DNA of 49,806 bases from Promethearchaeota archaeon. Its GTDB lineage: Archaea > Asgardarchaeota > Lokiarchaeia > Sigyniarchaeales > SOKP01. The stretch spans positions 1 to 49,806 of the forward strand of contig JABXKD010000016.1 of assembly GCA_013375475.1 (NCBI GenBank), read 5' to 3'. The position numbers and the translations under genes are program-made. Position 1 is the stretch's first letter. Every line of letters starts with the position of its first letter. The notes beneath the pieces were generated by a model. It made no database searches, was not told the DNA's origin, and was given only the letters and a program-made list of their open reading frames with translations. Positions 24,696 through 32,823 of the stretch are shown piece by piece.

Positions 24696-24983
24696 ATGAC
24701 TATCTTAGTGAAAATTTTCGGTGACTTGCGGAAAAAAATTGAAGGGTTTGATGTCACAAACTCATTACCCTTAAATTTACACATTGATAGCGATGGAATT
24801 AATACTATTGCTGATATATTAAATAAATACGCAATTGAAAAGGAAGAAACCGGCCATCTATTTGTTAATGGAACATACTCGGGATTTAGGAAGAAAGTAA
24901 AAGATGGCGATAGAGTTGGCTTATTTCCTAATAATATGAAACTGTTATACAAATGGTACTTTACAAGACATGAAGATGAATGA
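24696..24983 (+). CDS. MoaD/ThiS-like beta-grasp protein lacking a Gly-Gly tail
   Basis: A 95-residue ubiquitin-like protein that begins 8 nt after the AOR stop. It has the MoaD-like pattern: an initial strand ILVKIFGDLRKKI, a helix INTIADILNKYAI, and VKDGDRVGLFP near the end. Where sulfur carriers end in Gly-Gly, this one continues NNMKLLYKWYFTRHEDE. It therefore cannot be thiocarboxylated in the usual way and is more likely structural or regulatory. It overlaps the next gene by 14 nt, which suggests translational coupling. The tail could also be trimmed by processing, though there is no GG to expose. Confidence 0.8.
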   Translation: MTILVKIFGDLRKKIEGFDVTNSLPLNLHIDSDGINTIADILNKYAIEKEETGHLFVNGTYSGFRKKVKDGDRVGLFPNNMKLLYKWYFTRHEDE

Positions 24984-25221
24984 AACAAAAGAGATAAACG
25001 CGACAGTGAAATTTTTCGCTAATTTAAGGAGTGGAGCCCCTCCAAAAAAAAAAGTTTCATTACCTGTCGGAAGCAGAGTAAGCACAATATTAGAAATGTT
25101 CAGTATTCCAAAAGATATAAAATTGATAATTCTAATAAACGGTGCACCACACCAAACAAGAGAAACAATTGTCAAGAATGGTGATATTGTAGCGATTTTC
25201 CCTCCACTTGCGGGAGGATAA
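24970..25221 (+). CDS. MoaD/ThiS-like sulfur-carrier protein with Gly-Gly C-terminus
   Basis: An 83-residue beta-grasp protein ending in IFPPLAGG, the exact tail needed for adenylation and thiocarboxylation by an E1-like enzyme. The core VKFFANLRSGAPPKKKVSLPVG, helix VSTILEMFSI, and VKNGDIVAIFPPLAGG match MoaD. It would donate sulfur for molybdopterin/tungstopterin synthesis or another thiolation, fitting the upstream AOR. It starts inside the previous gene (14-nt overlap), at ATG 24970 or 24976. No E1 or MoaE gene is in the window. Confidence 0.88.
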   Translation: MKMNETKEINATVKFFANLRSGAPPKKKVSLPVGSRVSTILEMFSIPKDIKLIILINGAPHQTRETIVKNGDIVAIFPPLAGG

Positions 25222-25263
25222 TGAAAATTTAAAAAAATTTTATTTTTTTCTTTAATTATCTAA

Positions 25264-25824
25264 TTATTTCTTGTTTTCTAACCAATCTTCTTTAAATAGC
25301 GAATAAACAAACGTATCATAATATTCCCCATTAACATACATATTTTTTTTAAATGTAGCTTCGCGGGTAAACCCATTCTTTTCCGCACAATGCCAAGATC
25401 CGATGTTAACAGAATTTATTCCGGCATAAATTAAGTAAAGGTTTAATTCGTTGAAAGCATATTCAACCATTAGACGCGTTACTTCTTCGCCTATCTTCTG
25501 CCCCCAATATTCAGGTTCACCTATAACTAAGCCTAACCATCCTTTTTGACCATACCAATCAATATCGTTAACCGCTCCAAACCCAATTGATTTTTTATCT
25601 TTTTTGTGCCACACTTCAAAGTTTATTTCTCTTTTCATTCTATCTTTAGATGGCTCAAAAAATTTTTTCATATCTTCAACGGTATTTGGAATTATATTTC
25701 GAGAATATATGCGCACATTTGGTGTATTTTCCCACTTTACATACAGGTTGATGTTTTTGCTATTTAATGGGACTAAATCGATAATTTCTCCCTTAATAAA
25801 TACTGGAACTTGAGAATCGTTCAT
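25264..25824 (-). CDS. GNAT N-acetyltransferase (RimJ/RimL type), tandem copy 1
   Basis: GNAT-fold acetyltransferase that uses acetyl-CoA, of the RimJ/RimL or Acetyltransf_3 type. The order is FIKGEIIDLVPLNSKN, IGFGAVNDIDWYGQKGWLGLVIGEPEYWGQKIGEEVTRL (motif A, CoA-binding), then NIGSWHCAEKNGFTREATFKK. ATG 25824 is preferred, because the longer frame from 25869 would overlap the neighbouring gene and adds MVKNQEKNLIK. It is nearly the same as the next gene (25842-26405), including long identical nucleotide runs, so the duplication is recent. The substrate may be a protein N-terminus, an amino group or a small amine. Confidence 0.85.
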   Translation of the reverse strand: MNDSQVPVFIKGEIIDLVPLNSKNINLYVKWENTPNVRIYSRNIIPNTVEDMKKFFEPSKDRMKREINFEVWHKKDKKSIGFGAVNDIDWYGQKGWLGLVIGEPEYWGQKIGEEVTRLMVEYAFNELNLYLIYAGINSVNIGSWHCAEKNGFTREATFKKNMYVNGEYYDTFVYSLFKEDWLENKK

Positions 25825-25841
25825 AATTATACCAATTTTGA

Positions 25842-26405
25842 TTAAATTTTTTTCTTGGTTTTTAACCAATCTTCTTTTAATAACGAATAAACAAATCTAT
25901 CAAAATATTTCCCATTAATGTAATTATCTTTCTTAAATGTAGCCTCGCGGACAAATCCATTCTTTTCAGCACAACGCCAAGATCCGATGTTAGCAGAACT
26001 TATTCCGGCATAAATTTTGTAAAGGTTTAATTCGTTGAAAGCATATTCAACCATTAGACGTGTTACTTCTTCACCTATTTTCTGTCCCCAATATTCAGGC
26101 TCACCTATTTCTAAGCCCAACCATCCTTTTTGAGTATACCAATCGATTTCTACTCTTCCGAAACCTATGGTTTTTTCATCTTTTTTGTGCCAGACCTCAA
26201 AGGAAATATCTCTCTTAGTTTTATCATTGGAGGGCTCAAAGTTCTTTTTCATATCTTCGATAGTTCGTGGAAAAATGTTTCGAGAATATATACGTACATC
26301 AGAGTCATTTTTCCACTTTGCAAATAGGTTAATATTTTTACTATTTAGTGGCACAAAATTGATGATTTCTCCCTCAATAAATACAGGAACTTGAGATTCG
26401 TTCAT
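25842..26405 (-). CDS. GNAT N-acetyltransferase, tandem copy 2
   Basis: 187-residue paralogue of copy 1, starting MNESQVPVFIEGEIINFVPL. Motif A is GWLGLEIGEPEYWGQKIGEEVTRLMVEY, followed by the NIGSWRCAEKNGF segment. The reading frame is intact and the motif order matches copy 1. It differs from copies 3 and 4, which have the fuller YWGKGIAGEASRL-type pattern. It is probably cotranscribed with copies 1 and 3. Confidence 0.85.
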   Translation of the reverse strand: MNESQVPVFIEGEIINFVPLNSKNINLFAKWKNDSDVRIYSRNIFPRTIEDMKKNFEPSNDKTKRDISFEVWHKKDEKTIGFGRVEIDWYTQKGWLGLEIGEPEYWGQKIGEEVTRLMVEYAFNELNLYKIYAGISSANIGSWRCAEKNGFVREATFKKDNYINGKYFDRFVYSLLKEDWLKTKKKI

Positions 26406-26426
26406 TATTTTTCCAACATTTTAATA

Positions 26427-27023
26427 TTATTTTTCGTTTGCTTTCATCCAATCTCTCTTGAAAAGAGCGTATTTATGAACGTCGTGATATGTCCCATCAA
26501 CGTATTCTTCTTCTTTAAAAACGCCTTCTTTTTTAAATCCTAATTTTTCAGCAGCACGGTGAGACCTTTCATTAGGCGTGTATATTCCTGCATATATCTT
26601 GTGCAAGTTTAATTCGCTAAAACCATATTCAATCACTAATCTTGAAGCTTCACCCGCTATACCTTTTCCCCAATATTCGGGTTCTCCGATCATGGCAAAT
26701 ATATTCGCATTACGATCCACCCACCGGATATGACCAAATCCAATATTACCTATTGGACGCTTATCGATCTTATGGTATATTGTAAAAGTGATAAATTCCC
26801 TTAGTTGTCCTCTTGGAGGGGGTTCTAACCATTTTTTTAATTCCTCAATAGTCCGCGGCCAATTGTTTCGAGAATATCGTCGTACTTCTGGATCGTTATT
26901 CCACTTACAAAATAAATCTATCCACTTAGTATTTTCAGCAACTAAGTCAATTCTTTCACCCCTGATGAAAGGAAAAACCTCAAGTTCTTTTTCTTCTTCT
27001 TTTTTTTCGTTTTCTTCTGTCAT
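26427..27023 (-). CDS. GNAT N-acetyltransferase, tandem copy 3
   Basis: 198-residue paralogue with a charged N-terminus (MTEENEKKEEEKELEVFPF). It shows FIRGERIDLVAENTKW, IGNIGFGHIRWVDRNANIFAMIGEPEYWGKGIAGEASRLVIEYGFSELN and SHRAAEKLGFKKEGVFKEEEYVDG. It is closest to copy 4, so the four genes form two pairs (1-2 and 3-4). This suggests an ancient duplication followed by a second round. Confidence 0.86.
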   Translation of the reverse strand: MTEENEKKEEEKELEVFPFIRGERIDLVAENTKWIDLFCKWNNDPEVRRYSRNNWPRTIEELKKWLEPPPRGQLREFITFTIYHKIDKRPIGNIGFGHIRWVDRNANIFAMIGEPEYWGKGIAGEASRLVIEYGFSELNLHKIYAGIYTPNERSHRAAEKLGFKKEGVFKEEEYVDGTYHDVHKYALFKRDWMKANEK

Positions 27024-27053
27024 ATTTTACTTCATCCTGAAAGTGTTTAACGG

Positions 27054-27644
27054 CTATACCTCATTTGCTTTCATCCAATCTCTCTTGAAAAGAGCGAATT
27101 TATGCTCGTCGAGATATTGCCCATCAACATATTGTGATTCCTTTATAATCCCTTCTTTTTCAAAGCCTAGCTTCTCTGCTGCGCGAAGCGATCTTGCGTT
27201 TGGAGAATACACTCCAGCATAGATTTTGTGAAAATTCAGCTCAGTAAATCCATACCTAATTAATAATTTAGTAGCTTCTCCTATGATACCCCGCCCCCAA
27301 TATTCCTGTTCTCCGATGGATCCGAATATATTTGCGTTTCGATTAACCCAATTGATGCGACCAAACCCAACAATGCCTATAGGACGTTTATCACCTTTAT
27401 GATATATTGTAAATACGACATGATCCCTCATGTGTCTGTCTGCTGGCGGTTCAAACCATTTTTTTACATCTTCAAGAGTAAGGGGCCACATATTTCTGGC
27501 GTAATGTCGTACGTTTGGACTATTATTCCATTTACATTGTAATTTTGCCCATTTAGAGTTTCCCGCAACTAAATCGATTCTTTCTCCTTCTATGAAAGGA
27601 AAAACATCTTCATCATCTTGTTTATTTTCTTCTGATTCACTCAT
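27054..27644 (-). CDS. GNAT N-acetyltransferase, tandem copy 4
   Basis: 196-residue paralogue, upstream-most of the four. It begins MSESEENKQDDEDVFPFIEGERIDLVAG and has motif A as GSIGEQEYWGRGIIGEATKLLIRYG, then RSLRAAEKLGFEKEGIIKESQYVDG. The full GNAT core is present. It is 30 nt from copy 3 and probably leads the four-gene run, whose substrates may have diverged. Confidence 0.86.
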   Translation of the reverse strand: MSESEENKQDDEDVFPFIEGERIDLVAGNSKWAKLQCKWNNSPNVRHYARNMWPLTLEDVKKWFEPPADRHMRDHVVFTIYHKGDKRPIGIVGFGRINWVNRNANIFGSIGEQEYWGRGIIGEATKLLIRYGFTELNFHKIYAGVYSPNARSLRAAEKLGFEKEGIIKESQYVDGQYLDEHKFALFKRDWMKANEV

Positions 27645-27796
27645 GTTTTAAAACCAAATTTTGGTGGTTTATATTTTGAATTGAACGAAATTTATTAATA
27701 CTTGAAGAAATTAAAGTTTTTCCTAATTTGTTTCTCTTAAAACTCACTTTATAGGGGCTCTGAAGATAAGGAAATATTGATTATAAGGAGAAATAG

Positions 27797-28987
27797 CTAA
27801 AGGTACTCGCTTTTTACCCTTGAAAACGCCGTAAGTATTAAAATCATTATCCCAATGATTATAAACATGATAAACAAGTTCCATTGTACAATTAGTCCGA
27901 CTAATGGATACAAAATCGCCATTGAAACGCTTCCAAACATGTTAATCGTGCTAAGAACGGTAGCTCTATTTTCAGATTCAATTTGCTTATTAATTCCGTT
28001 TATGTATATAAGACCTCGAGTGTATCCAAAACTTACAATAAGAAAAAGCATTAAAACACCGATGGGAGGGAATACGGAGAAACCTAATATGATGTAAGCA
28101 ATTCCGTTAATAACATTAACTGTAATTAACATTTTCTTCTTACTATTAACTTTTTCAAGGAATTTTGGAATTAATATGTTAAATATTGCGTTAAATATAT
28201 TCATCGCTGCAAGGATAAAACCAAACGCCCAGATTGGGAGATTAACAGAAGTTAAATACGGTTGATATGTCCAAAATAAAAGGTGTATAAAAATCTGTAC
28301 GAATAACCTATCAAAACAAAGGATTCTTATAATTTTATTTTTCCTTAACTCGTTAAAACCATCCTTCAATATTGTTAAATATCTTTTGGTTTTCTCTTCT
28401 CTTACTAATTTTGGCTCTTTAAATGTAAAAGAAGTAATAAATGCTCCAATATAAATCAAGCCTAAACATGTCATAGTAAACTGTAAAGAGACAATCCCTG
28501 CAATAATAGAGCCTAAAGGTGCGGATATAATGTTTGCGATTATGTGTAATAAATAAGTTCTCCCTAAAACCTTTGTTAGTTTATCCTCCTCACCAGTTGT
28601 TTTTAAAGTACTATAAATAAACGCTTCGTCTGTTCCAGAATGTAGAGCTATACTAAACGCCCAGAATGTTTCAGCTAAGAAGAATAGGAAGATGTTCGGA
28701 TAAATACTATAAGTAAATGCGGCTGCAACAACAAATAAAGAGGATAAAATCAAGGCTGTTTTTCGACTTAGATAATCAGCAATAGCTCCGGAGGGGATTT
28801 CGAGAATAAATATCATAAACATAAAATAACTCTGCAAGAGCATCATCTCAAAAAAGGTTAAACCTCCCCACTCAGTCATATATGGAAAATAAACGCCCCG
28901 AACTGTATGAATTCCAAAAATGAATATCCATATGTAGAATTTCAAAATATTTCTTGAAATGTTGTTCTTTTTTTCTTCTCGGCTCAC
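27797..28987 (-). CDS. Major facilitator superfamily transporter
   Basis: A 396-residue transporter with about twelve hydrophobic segments. The loop between segments 2 and 3 carries an MFS motif A variant (GAIADYLSRKTAL). An amphipathic, charged linker (KEPKLVREEKTKRYLTILKDGFNELRKNK) sits between the two halves, as in other MFS proteins. Translation starts at GTG 28987 with AGGTGA upstream at a suitable distance. The drug, sugar or metabolite carried cannot be told from sequence. It is separate from the GNAT run (152-nt gap). Confidence 0.85.
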   Translation of the reverse strand: MSREEKKNNISRNILKFYIWIFIFGIHTVRGVYFPYMTEWGGLTFFEMMLLQSYFMFMIFILEIPSGAIADYLSRKTALILSSLFVVAAAFTYSIYPNIFLFFLAETFWAFSIALHSGTDEAFIYSTLKTTGEEDKLTKVLGRTYLLHIIANIISAPLGSIIAGIVSLQFTMTCLGLIYIGAFITSFTFKEPKLVREEKTKRYLTILKDGFNELRKNKIIRILCFDRLFVQIFIHLLFWTYQPYLTSVNLPIWAFGFILAAMNIFNAIFNILIPKFLEKVNSKKKMLITVNVINGIAYIILGFSVFPPIGVLMLFLIVSFGYTRGLIYINGINKQIESENRATVLSTINMFGSVSMAILYPLVGLIVQWNLFIMFIIIGIMILILTAFSRVKSEYL

Positions 28988-29298
28988 TTGAATTCACCTA
29001 TATAAAATTAACCAGAATCCATTTGTTATTAATTTAATGATTGCAGAGTTCAAGATAGTTCGAAACCAGTTCTTATCGAATTGAGTTAGAATAATTTTAT
29101 GAAAAATAGAAAAAAAAATTGGGAATTTTTTTAAATTTGTGTTTAGACTTACATCACTTTTAAAGAATAATTAATAAAGGATATAGATCGAGAACGAATA
29201 AAAAATAAAAAAAAAATTATTGTTGAATTATTCAAATTGGATTACATTAATTTCATTGCCAAAGCCATATCGTTGTCGGTAAGTATAAAGATTTAAAG
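28988..29298. other. Intergenic region without a recognised gene
   Basis: About 310 nt of AT-rich DNA between MFS and histone genes. It contains A-runs and T-runs, but no tRNA, clear hairpin or credible coding frame was seen. Near 29240 a short frame follows the histone stop but has no histone-like continuation. Confidence 0.5.
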
Positions 29299-29484
29299 TT
29301 AAACACTAAAAATTTTCTTTCTACCGGCGTGGCGAGTCATTTCGAGAGCTTTGTTTGTTACGCCTTTAGCGACTTTCTCAAGATAGTCGATTAATGCGTC
29401 AACAGCTTCACGAGCGACCATTTCAGCGCCGTTATCTTTCATTAACTTTCTAACGGGTGACCAGGCAAATACTTTTTTAGCCAT
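29299..29484 (-). CDS. Archaeal histone, short alpha-3 helix
   Basis: A 61-residue histone-fold protein. It follows the archaeal pattern: SPVRKLMKDNGAEMVAREAVDALIDYLEKVAKGVTNKALEMTRHAGRKKIF, with the RHAGRKK turn before the last helix. It ends in FSV where other archaeal histones continue with AEDI-type residues, so helix alpha-3 is shortened. GGAGGA at 29493-29498 is well placed before ATG 29484, and a TATA-like element (ttatataatata, minus strand) lies near 29555-29567. It should still dimerise and bind DNA, but end-to-end stacking may be weakened. Another histone gene may lie elsewhere. Confidence 0.88.
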   Translation of the reverse strand: MAKKVFAWSPVRKLMKDNGAEMVAREAVDALIDYLEKVAKGVTNKALEMTRHAGRKKIFSV

Positions 29485-29884
29485 TATTCTATTCCTCCAC
29501 TATTATTTTTTACTTATTTTTTTATAAAGTCCATAAAATTAAGTTTGAACTTTATTATATTATATAACTTCTTTCAAATATTTAAAACTTGCGTAAATTT
29601 TTCGATTGGATATGTTTCGGTTAATAATTTCGTCCGATCGACAAAATTGCGATGTAAGAGAAGAAAAGCGATAAAGCTGTTGCTGAGCCTTTAGAATAGA
29701 GATTTTTTTTTATTTTGAATTTTAAATAGATTGCTACCAAGTTCGGGTTTATTTTAACCCAAGTTTGTAAGAAGGATATTTTTACATATGATTTCAAAAA
29801 AGGATCTATTTATTGGCCATATAAATAAATAAAGATTAAATATAACTGTTTAATATGATAAAAATTAAAGATTAACAGAAGAAC
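29485..29884. other. Intergenic region between histone and Hsp20 with a hairpin
   Basis: About 400 nt. The histone ribosome binding site and promoter occupy roughly 29490-29570. A hairpin lies at 29738-29767: CAAGTTCGGGTT against AACCCAAGTTTG, 11 of 12 positions paired (two G-U), with a 6-nt loop. The rest is AT-rich. A 14-codon frame from ATG 29788 follows GAAGGA but is too short to support. Confidence 0.45.
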
Positions 29885-30445
29885 TTAAGATTGAACTTCA
29901 ATTTTTTTTCTAACGGGTTCAGGTGGTTTTATCTTAGGAATTTTTATCGTAAGCATTCCTTTCTCTAAATTTGCTTCGATGCTATCTTCGTCAATGTAAT
30001 CGGGTAAGTTAAAAGTCCGATAATATTTAGATGAATGAATCTCTCGTCTAACGGACTGCCCTTCTACTTCTTCGCTCTTTTCTTCTTTACTTTCACCTTT
30101 AATCTCTAATTTTCCATCTTGAATTGTGAGTTCAATATCACCCTTGTTAATTCCAGGTAACTCTGCAGTAATATTGAACTGATCTTCTGTTTCATGGATA
30201 TTTGTTAAAGGAGTTCGAAAGATAGGTTCGAAATCTCGAATCACTAAGTTAAAAGGGTTGTGTCGCCTTCGGTTAAACGGCCATAGAAAGTTATCAAAAG
30301 CATCATCAAACCAACGATCCATTTCTTGAAATAAGGAAAATGGACTTTCACGTCTTACGGTTATTTCCCTTGCTTTTTTATCGTCTTTTATTTCTTCTGG
30401 TACTTCTTCTTTACTTTTAATTTCGATTTCTTCTTTGTCTGACAT
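29885..30445 (-). CDS. Small heat-shock protein, Hsp20/alpha-crystallin family
   Basis: A 186-residue chaperone that would bind unfolding proteins as an oligomer. The N-terminal part has ESPFSLFQEMDRWFDDAFDNFLWPF. The alpha-crystallin domain runs from FNITAELPGINKGDIELTIQDGKLEIKGE to NLPDYIDEDSIEANLEKGMLTIKIPK. The C-terminal IPKI motif, which docks neighbouring subunits, is intact. ATG 30445 is favoured over ATG 30460 because GGAGG lies 8 nt upstream of it and overlaps the longer start. Candidate operators flank its TATA box (see 30487-30546). Confidence 0.92.
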   Translation of the reverse strand: MSDKEEIEIKSKEEVPEEIKDDKKAREITVRRESPFSLFQEMDRWFDDAFDNFLWPFNRRRHNPFNLVIRDFEPIFRTPLTNIHETEDQFNITAELPGINKGDIELTIQDGKLEIKGESKEEKSEEVEGQSVRREIHSSKYYRTFNLPDYIDEDSIEANLEKGMLTIKIPKIKPPEPVRKKIEVQS

Positions 30446-30486
30446 ACAATCAACCTCCATTTCTTTTTTTTTTTTAATTTAGTGAT

Positions 30487-30546
30487 GTCAACTTATGATT
30501 GACAACATCTATGTTACATAAAATGAAACGAATATATAAATGTTTC
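30487..30546 (-). promoter_or_regulatory. Hsp20 promoter with two candidate operator palindromes
   Basis: A TATA element (minus strand tttatatatt, 30530-30541) is flanked by GAAAC at 30525-30529 and GTTTC at 30542-30546, an inverted repeat with a 12-nt spacer. Near the expected transcription start lies a second inverted repeat, GTCAA-N7-TTGAC (30487-30503). Palindromes around TATA and start are where heat-shock repressors such as Phr act in Pyrococcus. A similar mechanism is possible, but no Phr match is claimed. Confidence 0.5.
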
Positions 30547-30657
30547 GATCGCTTAAACCCCATAGAAATATCACTAAACACCGTAAAATACCGATTGCTA
30601 AAAATTTCATTTAGAAGAAAATATCAGAAAAAAGTGAAAAATTAGATTTAACAAATT

Positions 30658-31230
30658 TTACTCCAACGATTTTCGCATCAGGAAAAAATACTCGTCCTCT
30701 CTTATTATTGTGAAACCTTCAGAAGAAAACAAAGAAACTGGACCGTGATAACTGTGAGCATCCGATAGGTCTCCCTTTCTTGGATATGCCTCAATCCAAG
30801 CGATATCCTTTTCTTTTAGGATTTCTATAGCGTGATTTAAAAGTTTTCGAGCTACACCTTTTTTTCTGTAAGCAGGGGCTATTAAAAAGCACACTACTGA
30901 AGCAATATTTCCTTTTAGATTATCTTCAGGTTCAATATCAGTAGGTGTTTTTTTATATACTTCTTTAGAATTAACATTGCACCAACCTACAGGTTCGTTA
31001 TTCATAAACGCTAGAAAACCCGTCATTACTTTGTCCTTGATCAAATTTACTGTTGCGTTACGATTGTGTTCTTTTGTACATTTACCCCACTGTTCCATAT
31101 TCCCAGCAAAATGATAAAAATGACAGTAACATCCACCCCACTCAGGATTATCAGAAAAAGCGATATTATCAAAAAAATTTAAGAAATCCTCGAGTAAATC
31201 AGGTGTCAGTTCTTTAATGATTAATTCCAA
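30658..31230 (-). CDS. GNAT N-acetyltransferase
   Basis: A 190-residue acetyltransferase. The CoA-binding motif is VCFLIAPAYRKKGVARKLLNHAIEIL (R-x-x-G-x-A pattern), followed by IAWIEAYPRKGDLSDAHSYHGPVSLFSSEGFT. The N-terminal part is rich in cysteine and histidine (GGCYCHFYHF), unlike the tandem GNATs at 25.2-27.6 kb, so it is a separate family branch. It may act on a small molecule. No operon partner is seen. Confidence 0.85.
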   Translation of the reverse strand: MELIIKELTPDLLEDFLNFFDNIAFSDNPEWGGCYCHFYHFAGNMEQWGKCTKEHNRNATVNLIKDKVMTGFLAFMNNEPVGWCNVNSKEVYKKTPTDIEPEDNLKGNIASVVCFLIAPAYRKKGVARKLLNHAIEILKEKDIAWIEAYPRKGDLSDAHSYHGPVSLFSSEGFTIIREDEYFFLMRKSLE

Positions 31231-31364
31231 TTCCTTTTTGCTCCTTATTATTTGTACTATTTTTAAGTTTGATATCTAAAAAATAAATTCATTTTTATAA
31301 ATTTATAATAAACTTCTTTCCGTTTATCTAATCTTAAAAAATATAGGATAAAAAATTATTTCTT

Positions 31365-31646
31365 TTATTTCTTTTTTTTCCTCTTGATTAAACGAATTAT
31401 TATATGTCCTATTGTTCCTAATACGCCATAAGTGACACCATTAATCAGTCCACCATATAAAGTATTAATGGGAATCTCAATCATTTCGCAAGTTAAGACA
31501 CATACAAGATCATATTTAGGAAATAGAATACCTCCAGGCCAGACACTAATAGGCACAACATATGTTAATAACAGAGTTCCAATGAAGACAACTGTAAATG
31601 TCAATGTAAAATATATATCAAAAAAACTATCAGCTGGCGATGACAT
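31365..31646 (-). CDS. Small two/three-span membrane protein, 93 aa
   Basis: Hydrophobic segments cover about residues 10-30 and 65-85, with a basic C-terminus (RLIKRKKKK) that should face the cytoplasm. ATG 31646 is chosen over 31766, because the longer frame would run through the divergent gene start at 31754. A TATA-like ttactttatattt lies upstream on the minus strand. No family was recognised. Confidence 0.55.
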   Translation of the reverse strand: MSSPADSFFDIYFTLTFTVVFIGTLLLTYVVPISVWPGGILFPKYDLVCVLTCEMIEIPINTLYGGLINGVTYGVLGTIGHIIIRLIKRKKKK

Positions 31647-31753
31647 ATTTGATACTCTTAATAATAAGTTTAAACGTGAAGAATTAAGAATAGTATTTAA
31701 ATCTTCTATTCTAAATATAAAGTAATTTTTTAAAAATAGAGTGGTTAATTGGT

Positions 31754-32818
31754 ATGAAGAAAACAATAGCTATCACGCGTGGTGATGGGTGCGGTCCCGA
31801 AGTTGTGAACGAAGCAATTAAAATACTTAGGATTATTTCAGACTTTACTGAATTTAATTTTGAATTTACGGATGCGCCAGCAGGAGGTGAAGTTTGGAAA
31901 AAATATGGTACCAACCTTCCCGAACAATCGTTTGAAACGATAAAAAACTCTGATGCTCTGTTATTTGGCGCTATAGGTTTGCCTGACTTAAAGCCTGGAG
32001 TAGCAGAAAGTGCTATCTTGAAGCTTCGACAAAGTTTAGATTTATACGTTAATTTACGACCCGTAAAGTTATACAATGCCCTCCGCGAGATATGTCCTCT
32101 AAAAGACAAGTTTATAGGAGACGGAATAGATATTACGTTTGTTCGAGAAAACACGGAAGGGCTTTATAAAGATATAGGTAAGTTAGAAGAAAATTCTGCT
32201 GAAAACCTAATGCTTTACACTAGAGAAGGTTGCGAGCGAATCATTAAGTTTGGGTTTGAATATGCTAAAAGAATGGGTCACAGTAAGGTTACATCCGTTG
32301 ATAAGGCAAATATCCTGAAACCAAGTCAACTATGGAGAAAAATCTTTCATGAAATCGGTGATAATTATTCAAATTTAGAAACAGAAGATATCTACATTGA
32401 TGCGTTTTGTCAGTGGCTTATTCGTGCGCCATATAAATTTCAAACTGTAGTAACTGGAAATATGTTTGGTGACATTATAAGCGACGAAGCGGCGTTCTTA
32501 ATTGGAAGTCTAGGAATGGCTTCAAGCGGGAATATTCATCCCGGAAAAGTATCAATGTATGAACCAATCCACGGTTCAGCTCCCGATATTGCGGGAAAAG
32601 GGATTGCTAATCCTATCGGAACCATTTTAAGCGTAAGATTGATGATGGAAGAATCCTTTCAATCACTTGAAATTGGAAATGAAATAGATAAAGCAGTAGA
32701 AGCAGCATTAAACGAAGGTAGGACTGTAGATATAAAAAGTAAAAGTCTGAAAACGCTTTCCACAGTCGAAATGGGAGATTTAATCGCTAACAAATTAAAA
32801 AGTAGATTAAAAGCTTAG
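31754..32818 (+). CDS. Isopropylmalate/isocitrate dehydrogenase family enzyme
   Basis: A 354-residue NAD(P)-dependent beta-decarboxylating dehydrogenase. The substrate arginines are in LKLRQSLDLYVNLRPVKLY. FVRENTEGLYKDIG and SVDKANILKPSQLWRKI carry the conserved Tyr and Lys. The metal-binding aspartates lie in DIYIDAFCQ and MFGDIISDEAA. The cofactor loop is EPIHGSAPDIAGKGIANP. This pattern is closest to 3-isopropylmalate dehydrogenase, but tartrate or homoisocitrate dehydrogenases look alike. No LeuA, LeuC or LeuD genes are in the window, so leucine synthesis is only suggested. It faces the membrane protein gene across a short divergent region. Confidence 0.85.
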   Translation: MKKTIAITRGDGCGPEVVNEAIKILRIISDFTEFNFEFTDAPAGGEVWKKYGTNLPEQSFETIKNSDALLFGAIGLPDLKPGVAESAILKLRQSLDLYVNLRPVKLYNALREICPLKDKFIGDGIDITFVRENTEGLYKDIGKLEENSAENLMLYTREGCERIIKFGFEYAKRMGHSKVTSVDKANILKPSQLWRKIFHEIGDNYSNLETEDIYIDAFCQWLIRAPYKFQTVVTGNMFGDIISDEAAFLIGSLGMASSGNIHPGKVSMYEPIHGSAPDIAGKGIANPIGTILSVRLMMEESFQSLEIGNEIDKAVEAALNEGRTVDIKSKSLKTLSTVEMGDLIANKLKSRLKA

Positions 32819-32823
32819 AATAG

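Noticed and set aside
29788..29832. 14-codon frame with a ribosome binding site
   Set aside because: Too short to distinguish from chance in AT-rich DNA.
31432..31725. 97-residue plus-strand frame
   Set aside because: It is antisense to the small membrane protein, whose hydrophobic pattern and basic tail are more gene-like.
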